Positions 17,294-26,522 are shown, counted from the first letter of the stretch. The stretch is 64,000 bases of DNA from Gammaproteobacteria bacterium (GCA_021772975.1 JAJFKY010000008.1:1-64000), one strand, 5' to 3'. Translations and numbers: made by a program. Notes: generated by a model not told the origin, from the sequence alone.

Positions 17294-17518
17294 ATGAACC
17301 TATTTACGTTTGTTAAAAAGCATAGTAAACCATTGCTGCTTTCAGTAGCTCTATTAGTTCTGAAGATGCTGTCCAGCATCATCATAGCTGTTAATATAGT
17401 TGAATCAACTAACAATTATATTATTCTTGAGGACAGTAGTTTACACATCAAGATTTTGAGCTGTTCAACTGATGAAGAAACTGTTGAACTAGATAAGTGT
17501 GTTATTTTTATGGAATAA
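17294..17518 (+). CDS. Small membrane-anchored protein
   Basis: A 74-aa protein with aagga 7 bases before ATG 17294. A basic N-terminus (KKHSKP) and one hydrophobic segment (about 15-38) are followed by a polar part with two Cys (ILSCSTDEE; LDKCVIF). Likely an inner-membrane or exported protein with the C-terminus in the periplasm. Followed by a terminator; function unknown. Confidence 0.5.
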   Translation: MNLFTFVKKHSKPLLLSVALLVLKMLSSIIIAVNIVESTNNYIILEDSSLHIKILSCSTDEETVELDKCVIFME

Positions 17519-17565
17519 ATCTTTGATGAAAGTTAGCCTCATGTTTTAGGGCTAAACTTAAGATG

Positions 17566-17592
17566 AACCCGGCCTTTAAGGCCGGGTTTTTC
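17566..17592 (+). terminator. Intrinsic terminator
   Basis: aacccggcc...ggccgggtt stem followed by TTTTTC, 47 bases after the 17294-17518 stop. Confidence 0.8.
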
Positions 17593-17672
17593 AATGTCTT
17601 TTAACCACTTTGCTACGCACAATCCATATCTATTTAGATGCCCAACGTGCGTCAGCACTCCTTTCGAAAATG

Positions 17673-18239
17673 TCACCGCTCGCGATCTTGATGCTTATGT
17701 TGGTGACGAATTAATTGCCCCTTAATCGCCTGAATGCTTAGATCAAGGGTCAGGTCGGGCAGTGCTGTGCTGGGCTGACCGAATGCGTGACTGTGGCTAG
17801 CATAAGCTTGAATAAGCTCATGCGACAATGTGGTTTCAGGTTGATCCCGGAACAGTTCCGGGTAGGTGATTTCCTGTAATACGTTACCGAGTTCATCATG
17901 TCCGGCTTCGCGAGCCACATCCAGCGGCAGGCGGTCAAAGGCATCGCGCATCCACGGTGCGGCGCTGACTTCGCGCATGACAACAGCCGCGATAAGCTGT
18001 GTGTCATGGGCCGCCGCGCGGTGCAACAGGGTCATCTTGTTTTTATCGGTCAGATCAGGACGAATATTGTTGTCCTGCATGGCAATGGCGACCCCGACGG
18101 TATCGCCAAGTTGAATCAGGTCAAAGACCTTTTGCGGATCGGTTTCGGTTTTGACTTTTTGCCGGGTCCTCTCAGCGTCGTCTAAAGAGGCAAGATAAGC
18201 ATCCAGTTCAGCCAACCTTTCTTGTAATGACTGAGTCAT
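17673..18239 (-). CDS. Ankyrin-repeat-like protein
   Basis: A 188-aa protein starting MTQSLQERLAELDAYL. The start is set by an ATGA overlap with the upstream gene, indicating translational coupling. Residues about 45-120 contain ankyrin-like features: DLIQLGDTVGVAIAMQ, DKNKMTLLHRAAAHD and RLPLDVAREAGHDELGNVL. The rest is helical and charged. It probably works by binding the partner encoded just upstream. No enzymatic motif. Confidence 0.7.
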   Translation of the reverse strand: MTQSLQERLAELDAYLASLDDAERTRQKVKTETDPQKVFDLIQLGDTVGVAIAMQDNNIRPDLTDKNKMTLLHRAAAHDTQLIAAVVMREVSAAPWMRDAFDRLPLDVAREAGHDELGNVLQEITYPELFRDQPETTLSHELIQAYASHSHAFGQPSTALPDLTLDLSIQAIKGQLIRHQHKHQDRER

Positions 18240-18907
18240 ATAGCACTCATGAGACGGTGAAGGCGCTTGTGCCAATGCACATCATCCAACGGCTGGAAGT
18301 CAGCACAATTGATTTGTAATGGCGTGAGGTGCTTATCAATCTGTTTGCGGATCAAGCCGACCAATTCATTGGATTGATTGATCGCGGCCCCTTCATGAAT
18401 GATGGTGGCGGTTTCTGAAAACGGCTCATCACAGCATGATTGCTCAATCATAGCCAAACGGATAAACCCAGATGAATGATCCAATGCCATAACCGTGTGA
18501 TCGTTGAGCCGGTATGCACCGGCTTTGAGGGTTGGATTTTGGTTTTTTCCGAAACGAGCAACCGCCTGACCCAATAAGGCTATGTCAGATGATGATCGTG
18601 TGCTCAAACCAATATCACCATATTTTTTCATCAGATACAGATGCAGACAGGCCCAGAATGCATACCGGGGTGTGCTTTGACCGGTTAACATCTTGCTCAT
18701 GGTTTGATGAATGAGTTTTTTCAGCCAGTCATCGGGTACACCAAGCGGAATGATATAGCGAGCAACCAGCTTCATATAGGTGGGTAGCTTCACATCTGAA
18801 GTCTTCCAATCTTCCAGTATCAATCGCCGGATAATTTCTTGTTGTTCGCGGGTATAGTGGGATTCCAGCCCATGGTGGGCCGGGTCAAATGCGCTCATAA
18901 GTCCCAT
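18236..18907 (-). CDS. Unknown protein coupled to the ankyrin-like gene
   Basis: About 223 aa from ATG 18907; ATG 18898 is an alternative, with ggga only 3 bases away. The N-terminal half is helical (TREQQEIIRRLILEDWKTSD; MKLVARYIIPLGVPDDWL). The second half reads like an alpha/beta fold with 'HTVMALDHSSGFIRLAMIEQSCCDEPF'. The last codon overlaps the next start by ATGA. No known family recognised. The fixed pairing with an ankyrin-like protein suggests a two-component module, possibly defence or host interaction (inference). Confidence 0.55.
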   Translation of the reverse strand: MGLMSAFDPAHHGLESHYTREQQEIIRRLILEDWKTSDVKLPTYMKLVARYIIPLGVPDDWLKKLIHQTMSKMLTGQSTPRYAFWACLHLYLMKKYGDIGLSTRSSSDIALLGQAVARFGKNQNPTLKAGAYRLNDHTVMALDHSSGFIRLAMIEQSCCDEPFSETATIIHEGAAINQSNELVGLIRKQIDKHLTPLQINCADFQPLDDVHWHKRLHRLMSAI

Positions 18908-19115
18908 GGGCTGTAATTTTCTGGAATATTCTTTGGCATTGTTGGGCCTCCTTGCTCCCTGACAGGCAATCTTACCGCAAGCAATGAATGCGGCGCAAAG
19001 CAACGCCCCAAATCATTTTCAGGTTTTACTAAGAATATTTGCCTAACTGATGTAAGTATTAATTAGGAATATATTCGTAGAAGTAGGCGCGATCAAGGAA
19101 AGGAACCAAACGAAT

Positions 19116-19343
19116 ATGCCAGACCTCGACCAATATTTGCCATATCTTGAAAGCCTGGATTTATCCAAGGCTGAAAAATATGCCTTGATTGAGGTCGTTT
19201 GTTCCATAACGGATCGTTTCGTCGATATGGCTTTTCGCTGTGATCCAACACAGCAAGCCCTGGCCAGCCGAGAAGCCACTCATAAAAATGCTTTTCAGGA
19301 TTCGGTAAAAAGTCTAGGATTCAAAAATAGCTCCGAAACCTGA
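19116..19343 (+). CDS. Small acidic protein preceding the recombinase
   Basis: A 75-aa helical protein, MPDLDQYLPYLESLDLS, ending FKNSSET. An aaggaa lies 13-18 bases upstream. Its gene ends 34 bases before the large serine recombinase start, in the same direction, so the two are probably cotranscribed. Small proteins in this position are frequent partners of element recombinases; a role as directionality or accessory factor is possible but not shown by sequence. Confidence 0.65.
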   Translation: MPDLDQYLPYLESLDLSKAEKYALIEVVCSITDRFVDMAFRCDPTQQALASREATHKNAFQDSVKSLGFKNSSET

Positions 19344-19377
19344 CCAACCCATAGTTCATCAAGAAAGGATGGATGTC

Positions 19378-21009
19378 ATGATGCAATCAACCGAAACCCT
19401 TCATGCTCAAAACGATGAGAGCAGCCACACCAGTTCCTCAAAACCTGTACAAAAAGCCCTTCTGTATTGCCGTGTGTCAGACCCGAAGCAAAGAATTCAT
19501 GGCAGTGGCTTGGAAAGCCAAGAACATCTTTGCCGTGAGTATGCCGCCAGGAAAGGCTATGAAGTCGAAGCGGTATTCCCTGATGATGTAACGGGCGGAG
19601 GGGATTTTATTGATCGCCCCGGTATGGTGGCTTTGTTGCAATATCTTGAGGACAATGCCCACACAGACTATGTGGTGATCTTTGACGATCTGAAACGGTT
19701 TGCCCGCGCGACGCTGTTTCACTGGAAATTGCGCCATGAACTATCACTGCGCCGGGCCACGCCGGAATGCCTGAACTTTAATTTTGAGGACACACCCGAA
19801 GGCGAGTTCATGGAAACGATTTTTGCAGCCCAAGGTCAACTTGAGCGGCAACAAAACCGCCGTCAGACCATACAAAAAATGAGGGCGCGCATGGAAGGAG
19901 GCTATTATGTGTTTTTCCCGTCCGTGGGGTATCGCTATGAACGGGTCCAGGGCCACAGTGGCAAACTTTTGGTCAGAAATGAACCGGTTGCCTCCATCCT
20001 GCAGGAAGCCTTAGAGGGTTTCGCCTCCGGCCGCTTTGAAACCCAAACCGAATTTAAACGGTTTCTGGAAAGCCAACCCGCCTATCCGAAAGACTTCCCG
20101 AATGGTCAAATCCGCATGCAACGGATTAAACAATTACTGACACGCCCCATCTATGCTGGGTATATCGATAAGCCTGACTGGCAAGTCTTTATGGTCAAAG
20201 GTCAACACGAACCGCTGATCAGCTTGCAGTGCTATGAGCGCATCCAGCAACGCTTGAAAACACAAGCCAAAGCCCCGGCCAGAAAAGATATCAATCAAGA
20301 TTTTCCCCTGCGCGGCTTCGTGCTTTGCGGGGATTGCAACAAACCTCTGCGGGCGGGCTGGACCAAAGGCAACACCAAACGCTATCCCTACTATCTGTGT
20401 CAAACCAAAACCTGCAACAGCTACGGCAAATCCATCAAACGCGCCGATATTGAAGGCGAATTTGAAACCCTTCTGAAGAAACTCAAGCCTTCAAAAGAGC
20501 TTTTCCAACTGACTTGTGCCACCTTTAAGAATAGCTGGGATAAAAAGGCAGCCTCGCTGAAAGATCAGGTCAAAGTCGTGAAAGGCCAGATCAAAATGCT
20601 GGAAAAGCATATTGAAGGCGTTGTTGACCGCCTCGTTAAAACGGAAAATCAGACAGCGATTACAGCGTATGAAACGCGGTTGTCCAAACTGGAAAGGGAG
20701 AAGATTATGTTGATTGAAAAAGCCCAAGTTGCGCCCAAACCGTTACGCCCCTTCCACGAAATGCTAGAACTCGCGCTCTCATTCCTCGCAAACCCATATA
20801 AACTCTGGGCTTCCGAGCAATTGGAGGACAAAAGAACAGTCTTGAAACTGGCGTTTTCAACCCGGATTTCATATGACCGGGAAACGGGGTATAGAACCCC
20901 CAAAATCGCCTTGCCTTTCAAGCTGTTACACGACTTGACAGCCCCTCAATGTCAAATGGTGCCGGGGAGAGGACTTGAACCTCCACAGGGATTACCTACT
21001 GGTACCTAA
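19378..21009 (+). CDS. Large serine recombinase (integrase) of the element
   Basis: A 543-aa protein from ATG 19378 (aagga 8 bases upstream); ATG 19369 is possible. The resolvase-type catalytic domain begins ALLYCRVSDPKQ, with nucleophile Ser34. It is followed by a recombinase domain (about 180-300), a zinc ribbon with Cys317, Cys320, Cys341 and Cys346 (CGDCNKP and YLCQTKTC), and a coiled coil (about 395-455). This is the layout of phage and element serine integrases. The last 17 codons and stop are antisense tRNA-Leu sequence, so the reported C-terminus exists only in the integrated state. It would catalyse integration into, and with a partner excision from, the tRNA gene. Confidence 0.93.
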   Translation: MMQSTETLHAQNDESSHTSSSKPVQKALLYCRVSDPKQRIHGSGLESQEHLCREYAARKGYEVEAVFPDDVTGGGDFIDRPGMVALLQYLEDNAHTDYVVIFDDLKRFARATLFHWKLRHELSLRRATPECLNFNFEDTPEGEFMETIFAAQGQLERQQNRRQTIQKMRARMEGGYYVFFPSVGYRYERVQGHSGKLLVRNEPVASILQEALEGFASGRFETQTEFKRFLESQPAYPKDFPNGQIRMQRIKQLLTRPIYAGYIDKPDWQVFMVKGQHEPLISLQCYERIQQRLKTQAKAPARKDINQDFPLRGFVLCGDCNKPLRAGWTKGNTKRYPYYLCQTKTCNSYGKSIKRADIEGEFETLLKKLKPSKELFQLTCATFKNSWDKKAASLKDQVKVVKGQIKMLEKHIEGVVDRLVKTENQTAITAYETRLSKLEREKIMLIEKAQVAPKPLRPFHEMLELALSFLANPYKLWASEQLEDKRTVLKLAFSTRISYDRETGYRTPKIALPFKLLHDLTAPQCQMVPGRGLEPPQGLPTGT

Positions 21010-21042
21010 AACCAGCGCGTCTACCAATTCCGCCACCCCGGC
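20957..21042 (-). tRNA. tRNA-Leu(UAG)
   Basis: 86 nt including CCA. Acceptor arm GCCGGGG/CCCCGGC, discriminator A, anticodon stem CTGGT/ACCAG with loop TTTAGGT, anticodon TAG. A long variable arm and the TTCAAGT T-loop are present, as expected for a class II tRNA. The 3' end abuts and overlaps the recombinase reading frame, which identifies it as the element's attachment site. Confidence 0.97.
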
Positions 21043-21140
21043 CCAGGAGGCTTTGCCTGACCTTGCGGCCCGGCAGGGTGCGTATTCTAGCACCAAGCCA
21101 GGGCTCTGTTAGATATTTTTAATGGTTTGCACCGGATAAA

Positions 21141-21227
21141 TGGTGCCGAGGAGAGGACTTGAACCTCCACGACCTTACGGCCACTAGCACCTGAAGCTAG
21201 CGCGTCTACCAATTCCGCCACCTCGGC
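21141..21227 (-). tRNA. tRNA-Leu(CAG)
   Basis: 87 nt including CCA. Acceptor GCCGAGG/CCTCGGC, anticodon stem CTAGC/GCTAG with loop TTCAGGT, anticodon CAG. It lies upstream of tRNA-Leu(UAG) on the same strand, 98 bases apart, and is probably cotranscribed with it. Confidence 0.97.
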
Positions 21228-21243
21228 GTGGGGAGAAAAGAGT

Positions 21244-21303
21244 GTGGCTGGGGCAAGGGGGAAACCCCAGCCACGGTAGAAGCGGGCAAGGGGGCAACCC
21301 GCT
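21244..21303 (-). repeat. Two tandem hairpins in the tRNA leader
   Basis: gtggctgggg/ccccagccac (21244-21253 with 21265-21274) and agcggg/cccgct (21281-21286 with 21298-21303). Both loops contain caaggggg. They lie between the candidate promoter and the first tRNA. They may be processing or stability elements. Confidence 0.5.
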
Positions 21304-21313
21304 CCATTCGCAA

Positions 21314-21342
21314 ATGATGAGGATTTATGTCCTGGATGTCAA
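21314..21342 (-). promoter_or_regulatory. Candidate promoter of the tRNA-Leu genes
   Basis: On the minus strand TTGACA (complement of 21337-21342), a 17-base spacer, and CATCAT (complement of 21314-21319), which matches the -10 consensus at four of six positions. It lies about 87 bases upstream of tRNA-Leu(CAG). Confidence 0.45.
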
Positions 21343-21587
21343 CTCTTGTTTCGAAAAAAAACGCCCGGCAGTCGGCGAGAAATCTGTAATGCATTGATAT
21401 TATTAGAATAACTGGCTGTTCCATATTGGCAAAAAGTGATCAGCTACGCTCATCCAGACAAGTTGCATGACGACTCGTTACTGACTTGGATACAACTGTT
21501 AAACTATGCGCATGAAAGATCATTTAACAGGCAGACTAAAACAGGTTTGCAGGGCTCAGGGACGATCCGGCAGCCAGACGGTTACGG

Positions 21588-23816
21588 ATGACCGATAAGC
21601 ACCAGCGGCGGCGCAAAAACAAGGCGCGCAACTCATCCATCCCCGGCAACAACGGCAAAGCGGCTTCCCAGGCAAAACCCAAAAGCACTTTCCCTGATTT
21701 GAACGACGCGCAGGTGCGTCTGCTGGCCTGGCTGGTTGAGCATCCGGGCGCGGATCAGCAGACCGCCGGAATCGATCTGGCTATGTCTGATGTGGCTGCT
21801 GTCGCGGCTGCACTGCAGGATATAGGACTGCTGGTCATTGACCAGCAGCAACACTGGAGTCTGGCTGATCAGGTGGAATTGCTGACCGGCCGGGTCAGCC
21901 TGCATCCCGATGGTTTCGGTTTTGTTGCGACCGCTCAGCAGGATGAAGACGTATACCTGTCAGGGCGGGAAATGCGCGGATTGATGCCGGGTGACAGCGT
22001 GCTGGTCCGGCAGCATATGGACAACCGTAAGCAACGCCAGTACGGAGAGTTGCTGGGTATTGTGGAGCGCGCCAAGCAAAGTGTGGTGGGGCGGATCGTG
22101 CAAAGCGGCAAGCGGCTGGAGCTGATGCCGGATGATCCTACCCTGAGCGAGGCGTTCCGGATTGCCAGTGACCAGCAACAGGCATTTGCGCCAGGCAGTA
22201 TGGTGATCGGGCGTATTACCCGCTATCCCCAGGGTGGCCGGGCTGGCCGGGTTGTGATTGAACGTGAACTGGATGATCAGCACCTGGCGGGTATGGCCAC
22301 GGAAATCGCCATCCTGGAACATGATTTACCGACCGAGTTTGCTCCCGAAACGCTGGCCGAAGCAGAGCGTTTTGGTGATCGGATTCCCACTGCCAGCAGT
22401 GAGGGCCGGGAGGATCTGCGTGATTATCCGCTGGTTACCATTGATGGTGCGGATGCACGCGATTTCGACGACGCCGTATTGGGTGAGAAAACCACCAATG
22501 GCTGGCGTCTGGTGGTGGCGATTGCCGATGTGGCCAGTTATGTGACGCCCGGTTCATCCCTGGATAGTGATGCCATCGAGCGCGGGACGTCGGTTTATTT
22601 CCCAACCCGGGTGGCACCGATGCTGCCAGAGGCGCTGAGTAATGGGTTGTGTTCGTTGAAACCGGATGAAGACCGCCTGGCGCTGGTGTGTGACATGCAG
22701 TTATCCAATGCCGGGCAAATCCATCAAAGCCGCTTTTACCCTGCGGTGATCCGCTCACATGCCCGACTGACCTATTCGCAGGCCAATACAGTTCTGGAGC
22801 AGCGGCAGGCGATCGATGGCATGTCGGCGGCAGTGCTGGACAGCTTGCTGGCGCTGGAGAAAATCTGGCAATTGCGTGATCAGGTCAAGGCACAGCGAGG
22901 TGCGCTGGCGTTTGACCGTGAAGAAGCCCAGTTCATATGGAACGAAGACGGCACCGTCAAAGATATTCAGACACGGCCACGTTTGGTCACCCATCGCCTG
23001 ATTGAGGAGGCCATGATCGCGGCCAATGTGGAAGCCGCCAGGTTGTTGCTGAAGCAGAACTTCCGCAGCATTTTGCGGGTGCATCCGCCCCCCGGTGGCG
23101 ACAAGCTGGCGGAACTGGAACGTATGCTGCTGGTGCACAACATCAAACCTGCCTGGCATGAATCGCCTACGCCGGCCGATTTTGCCCGGATTCTGGAGCA
23201 GGCCAAGGACCGCCCGGATAGCGGCATCATCTCAGAAATGCTGTTGCGGGCGCAGAGCCTGGCAGTTTATGCCGCGACCGAGGATGGCGAAACCGGTGGG
23301 CATTTTGGTCTGGCGCTGGAGGCCTACAGTCACTTTACTTCACCAATCCGGCGCTATCCGGATTTGATGGTGCATCGGGCGCTCTATCGGGCGATGGGCA
23401 AAGTACCCGGGCAGACTGCCAACAGGAGCAGTAAAAAATCGGCTTACGACCAGGCCGGCAAGCTGACCGAACTGGCGCAGCATTGTTCGTTTACCGAACG
23501 CCGGGCTGAACGTGCCAGCCGCGACGTAGAGTTTCGCTTGAAATGCCATTATCTGCAGGCTTTTGAAGGCCAGGTATTCCATGGCTGGGTCACCGGTATT
23601 AAAAATTTCGGCTTATTTGTGGAACTGGAAAAACTGCAGATCAGTGGTTTGTTGCATGTCAGCAATCTGGGCAAGGATTACTATGTATTTGATGAACGCA
23701 ATCAGTGCCTGTATAACCGCCGCACCGGTCAACGCTTCAATCTCGGTGATGAGTTGAATGTGAAACTGCTGCGGGTTGATCTGGAAACCCGTAAAATCGA
23801 TTTTGCGCTGGAATAA
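21588..23816 (+). CDS. rnr: Ribonuclease R
   Basis: A 742-aa cytoplasmic 3'-5' exoribonuclease of the RNB/RNase II family. A basic N-terminus (about 1-35) and winged-helix region (about 36-95) precede cold-shock-type domains. The catalytic RNB core has DGADARDFDDAV (Asp286, Asp292, Asp294, Asp295). 'FTSPIRRYPDLMVHRAL' is a hallmark of the RNase R/II active channel, and a C-terminal S1 domain (about 660-735) starts near FHGWVTGIKNFGLFVELE. It degrades structured RNA. The lysine-rich C-terminal tail of the E. coli enzyme is absent; the protein stops at the end of S1. rlmB starts 4 bases later, the usual rnr-rlmB pairing. Confidence 0.97.
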   Translation: MTDKHQRRRKNKARNSSIPGNNGKAASQAKPKSTFPDLNDAQVRLLAWLVEHPGADQQTAGIDLAMSDVAAVAAALQDIGLLVIDQQQHWSLADQVELLTGRVSLHPDGFGFVATAQQDEDVYLSGREMRGLMPGDSVLVRQHMDNRKQRQYGELLGIVERAKQSVVGRIVQSGKRLELMPDDPTLSEAFRIASDQQQAFAPGSMVIGRITRYPQGGRAGRVVIERELDDQHLAGMATEIAILEHDLPTEFAPETLAEAERFGDRIPTASSEGREDLRDYPLVTIDGADARDFDDAVLGEKTTNGWRLVVAIADVASYVTPGSSLDSDAIERGTSVYFPTRVAPMLPEALSNGLCSLKPDEDRLALVCDMQLSNAGQIHQSRFYPAVIRSHARLTYSQANTVLEQRQAIDGMSAAVLDSLLALEKIWQLRDQVKAQRGALAFDREEAQFIWNEDGTVKDIQTRPRLVTHRLIEEAMIAANVEAARLLLKQNFRSILRVHPPPGGDKLAELERMLLVHNIKPAWHESPTPADFARILEQAKDRPDSGIISEMLLRAQSLAVYAATEDGETGGHFGLALEAYSHFTSPIRRYPDLMVHRALYRAMGKVPGQTANRSSKKSAYDQAGKLTELAQHCSFTERRAERASRDVEFRLKCHYLQAFEGQVFHGWVTGIKNFGLFVELEKLQISGLLHVSNLGKDYYVFDERNQCLYNRRTGQRFNLGDELNVKLLRVDLETRKIDFALE

Positions 23817-23820
23817 AGCC

Positions 23821-24576
23821 GTGTCACAGAGCACAGTTCAAAGAGTCTTCGGGATCCAGGTGCTGGCTAATCTGCTACAGCACAAAGCGCATACCATTCG
23901 TGCCATGTGGCTGGATAGCGAAGCTGACAATCCACGTCTGCGGGAATTGGCCGGGTTGGCTGAAAAGACCGGTATCCGGGTGCAATCAGCCCACGCGGCA
24001 GCGCTGACAAAGCTCACCAGGGGCGGTTTTCACCAGGGCGTGGCCGCTGATATTCAACCTGACAATGTGTTTGATCAGCAGCAATTGGATAGTTTGCTGG
24101 CGGAGTTGCCGGAGCAGGCCACCATCCTGCTGCTGGATGGCGTGCAGGACCCGCATAATCTGGGTGCCTGTTTGCGTTCCGCCGAAGCGGCGGGTGTCAG
24201 ACTGGTGATGATTCCTAAAGACCGTGCCGCCGATCTGACTCCGGTGGCCCGGCGCGCGGCCAGTGGTGCAGCCGAATTACTGCCGGTCTGCCGGGTCACC
24301 AATGTGGCGCGCGCCATCCGCAGCTGTCAGCAGCACGGCTTTTGGACCGTGGGCACCAGTGATACCGCTGCTCAGATGTTTTACAATGCCAGCTTTAAGG
24401 ATAAAATTCTGCTGGTCGTGGGTAGCGAAGGCGAGGGTATGCGGCGCTTGACCATGGATAGTTGCGACCAGCTGCTGGCTTTGCCCATGGCGGGCAGGCT
24501 GGCGAGTCTGAATGTATCGGTGGCTACCGGTATATGTTTGTTTGAAATTCAGCGTCAACGTTTACTAACAGAATAA
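23821..24576 (+). CDS. rlmB: 23S rRNA (guanosine-2'-O-)-methyltransferase RlmB
   Basis: A 251-aa SpoU/TrmH-family (SPOUT) methyltransferase using SAM. GTG 23821 is chosen because it follows the rnr stop and places the conserved N-terminal substrate-binding domain at VFGIQVLANLL. All three SpoU motifs are visible: LLLDGVQDPHNLGACLRSAE, VVGSEGEGMRR and LPMAGRLASLNVSVATGICLFE. It methylates a guanosine in domain V of 23S rRNA. Operon with rnr; length matches E. coli RlmB. Confidence 0.95.
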   Translation: MSQSTVQRVFGIQVLANLLQHKAHTIRAMWLDSEADNPRLRELAGLAEKTGIRVQSAHAAALTKLTRGGFHQGVAADIQPDNVFDQQQLDSLLAELPEQATILLLDGVQDPHNLGACLRSAEAAGVRLVMIPKDRAADLTPVARRAASGAAELLPVCRVTNVARAIRSCQQHGFWTVGTSDTAAQMFYNASFKDKILLVVGSEGEGMRRLTMDSCDQLLALPMAGRLASLNVSVATGICLFEIQRQRLLTE

Positions 24577-24580
24577 AGTC

Positions 24581-26509
24581 ATGATCAATATAAGCCGTAT
24601 AAGTAACCTGAGCGTACTGATGGTGCTGGCATTCAGCAACCTATTGCCCTGTGCCTGGGCCCAACCATTCACTCAAGCAACGCTTCAGTCAGGGCTGATT
24701 CACACCCACTCCAATGCTGCCCAGCAGGCCCGCGAGGCTATTCTCATCGCTGCCGGCGGTACTGTCGGTGACTATGATCTGGATGGTGATCCGGATGTGT
24801 ATTTAATCGGCGGCGGTGAAAACACCAACAGTCTGTTCCGCAATAATGGCGATGGCACCTTCAGCAACGTCACCACCGGTTCGGGCGCCGGGCTGACGGA
24901 CGTACTGGGCTCGGGACCGCTGTTCAGCGATGTGGACGGCGATGGAGACCTGGACATTCTGACTTTCTCGGTACATCAGTTTGACCAGCCGATCGGCGCT
25001 GATCCTGATCTGCTGGAAAACCGTCCACGCCTGTTGATCAATGACGGCAGCGGACAGTTCAGCGAAAATCCTGCTACTTCGGGTTTCACCTCGGGCATGC
25101 CCAGTTATGGCGCTGCCATGGGTGACCTGGATCTGGATGGTGATCTGGATATATTCATGGCGCACTGGACTTCAGACGATGATGGTTTTCAGTTTTTCTG
25201 GGAAAATGATGGCACCGGCCAGTTCACCGATGTCACCAATGACTATCTCGGCAGCCAGGTTCCCAGCATGAATCGTTTCAGTTTCACCCCCAACATTACC
25301 GATATCAACAATGATGGCTGGCCGGATGTGCTGCTGGCTTCGGATTTCGGGACCAGCAGGCTGTTTATATCCGATGGCGTTAATGCCGGTCAGTTAACCT
25401 TTACGATTTCAACACCAGCGGTGATCAGCGACGAAAATGGCATGGGCGCGGCGGTCGCGGATTATGACAATGACGGTGATATGGACTGGTTTGTGTCCAG
25501 TATCTGGGACCCGGATTTTGAACCTGAAGGCAATTGGGGCATCACCGGTAATCGCTTGTACCGTAACAGTGGCAACGGTGTGTTCGAAGACGTTACTGAT
25601 GAGGCCGGGGTACGTTTCGGTTATTGGGGCTGGGGCAGTTGTTTCGCCGATTTCAACAATGATGGTCATCTGGATTTGTATCATGAAAATGGTTTCTCCA
25701 TTCCCCAGGCAAAAGAATTTCTTAAAGATCCGGCGCGTTTATACATGTCCAACGGAGACGGGACATTCACCGAGTCCGCGCAGAGCAACGGTCTGGATCA
25801 TGCCGGTCAGGGCCGGGGTGTCAGTTGTTTTGATTATGATCTGGATGGTGATCTGGATATCATGGTGATGCCCAATGGCAGTGATATCCGGCTGTACCGC
25901 AATGACTTGCCCAGCGGGAGCTTGTATTTGCAGGTGCTGCTCAATGACAGCGGGCCAAACCCAGGTGCTGTCGGGGCCAGAATTGAGTTATTCCATGGCA
26001 GCAGTCAGCAAACCCGGGAAGTCACCGCAGGCAGTAATTTTGTATCCAATAATGGCTTACAGCAGCATTTTGGTTTGACCGGGCAAGGTGCGCCATCGCA
26101 TCTGCATATCACCTGGCCGGATGGCGCCAGCCAGGTGCTGCCTGGGCCTGTAGCCGTCAATCAGACCCTCAGCGTCAGCCGTTATTGCCATACCCGATAT
26201 ATCAGTCGCAGTATCGATGGTGAGCCGGTCACTCTGACCCTGCAGGCCAACCTGTTGGACGGCGCGCCGCTGGCGGCCAGCAATGTCACACTGGAGATTC
26301 TGGCGGGCCCGCACAGCGGGCAGCAGCAAAGCGTAATGACCGATGCCGGGGGGCGGGCCTCGTTCAGCTTGAACAGTGCCGGCCCCGGACAGGATCAGCT
26401 GCGCTACGAATTTGAGGCTGACGGTGAAACCCGTCAATGTGCGGCATTGCTGAACTGGGACCCCGAGCAGACGGTTTACCGCAACGGTTTTGAACTGATT
26501 GATCAATAG
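24581..26509 (+). CDS. Secreted CRTAC1-like FG-GAP/ASPIC-UnbV protein with GFE tail
   Basis: A 642-aa exported protein. The signal peptide is cleaved near AWAQP. Seven calcium-binding DxDxDG-type repeats (DYDLDGDPD, DVDGDGDLD, DLDLDGDLD, DINNDGWPD, DYDNDGDMD, DFNNDGHLD, DYDLDGDLD) form a VCBS/FG-GAP propeller. An ASPIC/UnbV module follows at about 445-525 (GAVGARIELFHG, HLHITWPDGA). A further beta region (about 535-625) precedes the end, EQTVYRNGFELIDQ. It starts 4 bases after rlmB, so it may be cotranscribed, though the functions are unrelated. Probably a surface adhesin or carbohydrate-binding protein. Confidence 0.85.
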   Translation: MINISRISNLSVLMVLAFSNLLPCAWAQPFTQATLQSGLIHTHSNAAQQAREAILIAAGGTVGDYDLDGDPDVYLIGGGENTNSLFRNNGDGTFSNVTTGSGAGLTDVLGSGPLFSDVDGDGDLDILTFSVHQFDQPIGADPDLLENRPRLLINDGSGQFSENPATSGFTSGMPSYGAAMGDLDLDGDLDIFMAHWTSDDDGFQFFWENDGTGQFTDVTNDYLGSQVPSMNRFSFTPNITDINNDGWPDVLLASDFGTSRLFISDGVNAGQLTFTISTPAVISDENGMGAAVADYDNDGDMDWFVSSIWDPDFEPEGNWGITGNRLYRNSGNGVFEDVTDEAGVRFGYWGWGSCFADFNNDGHLDLYHENGFSIPQAKEFLKDPARLYMSNGDGTFTESAQSNGLDHAGQGRGVSCFDYDLDGDLDIMVMPNGSDIRLYRNDLPSGSLYLQVLLNDSGPNPGAVGARIELFHGSSQQTREVTAGSNFVSNNGLQQHFGLTGQGAPSHLHITWPDGASQVLPGPVAVNQTLSVSRYCHTRYISRSIDGEPVTLTLQANLLDGAPLAASNVTLEILAGPHSGQQQSVMTDAGGRASFSLNSAGPGQDQLRYEFEADGETRQCAALLNWDPEQTVYRNGFELIDQ

Positions 26510-26522
26510 TTGCTTGCGCGCT

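Noticed and set aside
1-20956. Left attachment site of the element
   Set aside because: I searched by eye for a second copy of the tRNA-Leu 3' end and found none except the neighbouring tRNA gene; the left end is probably outside the window.
1-20956. Island is a prophage
   Set aside because: No capsid, terminase, portal or tail genes; the coupling protein and RadC point to an integrative or mobilisable element.
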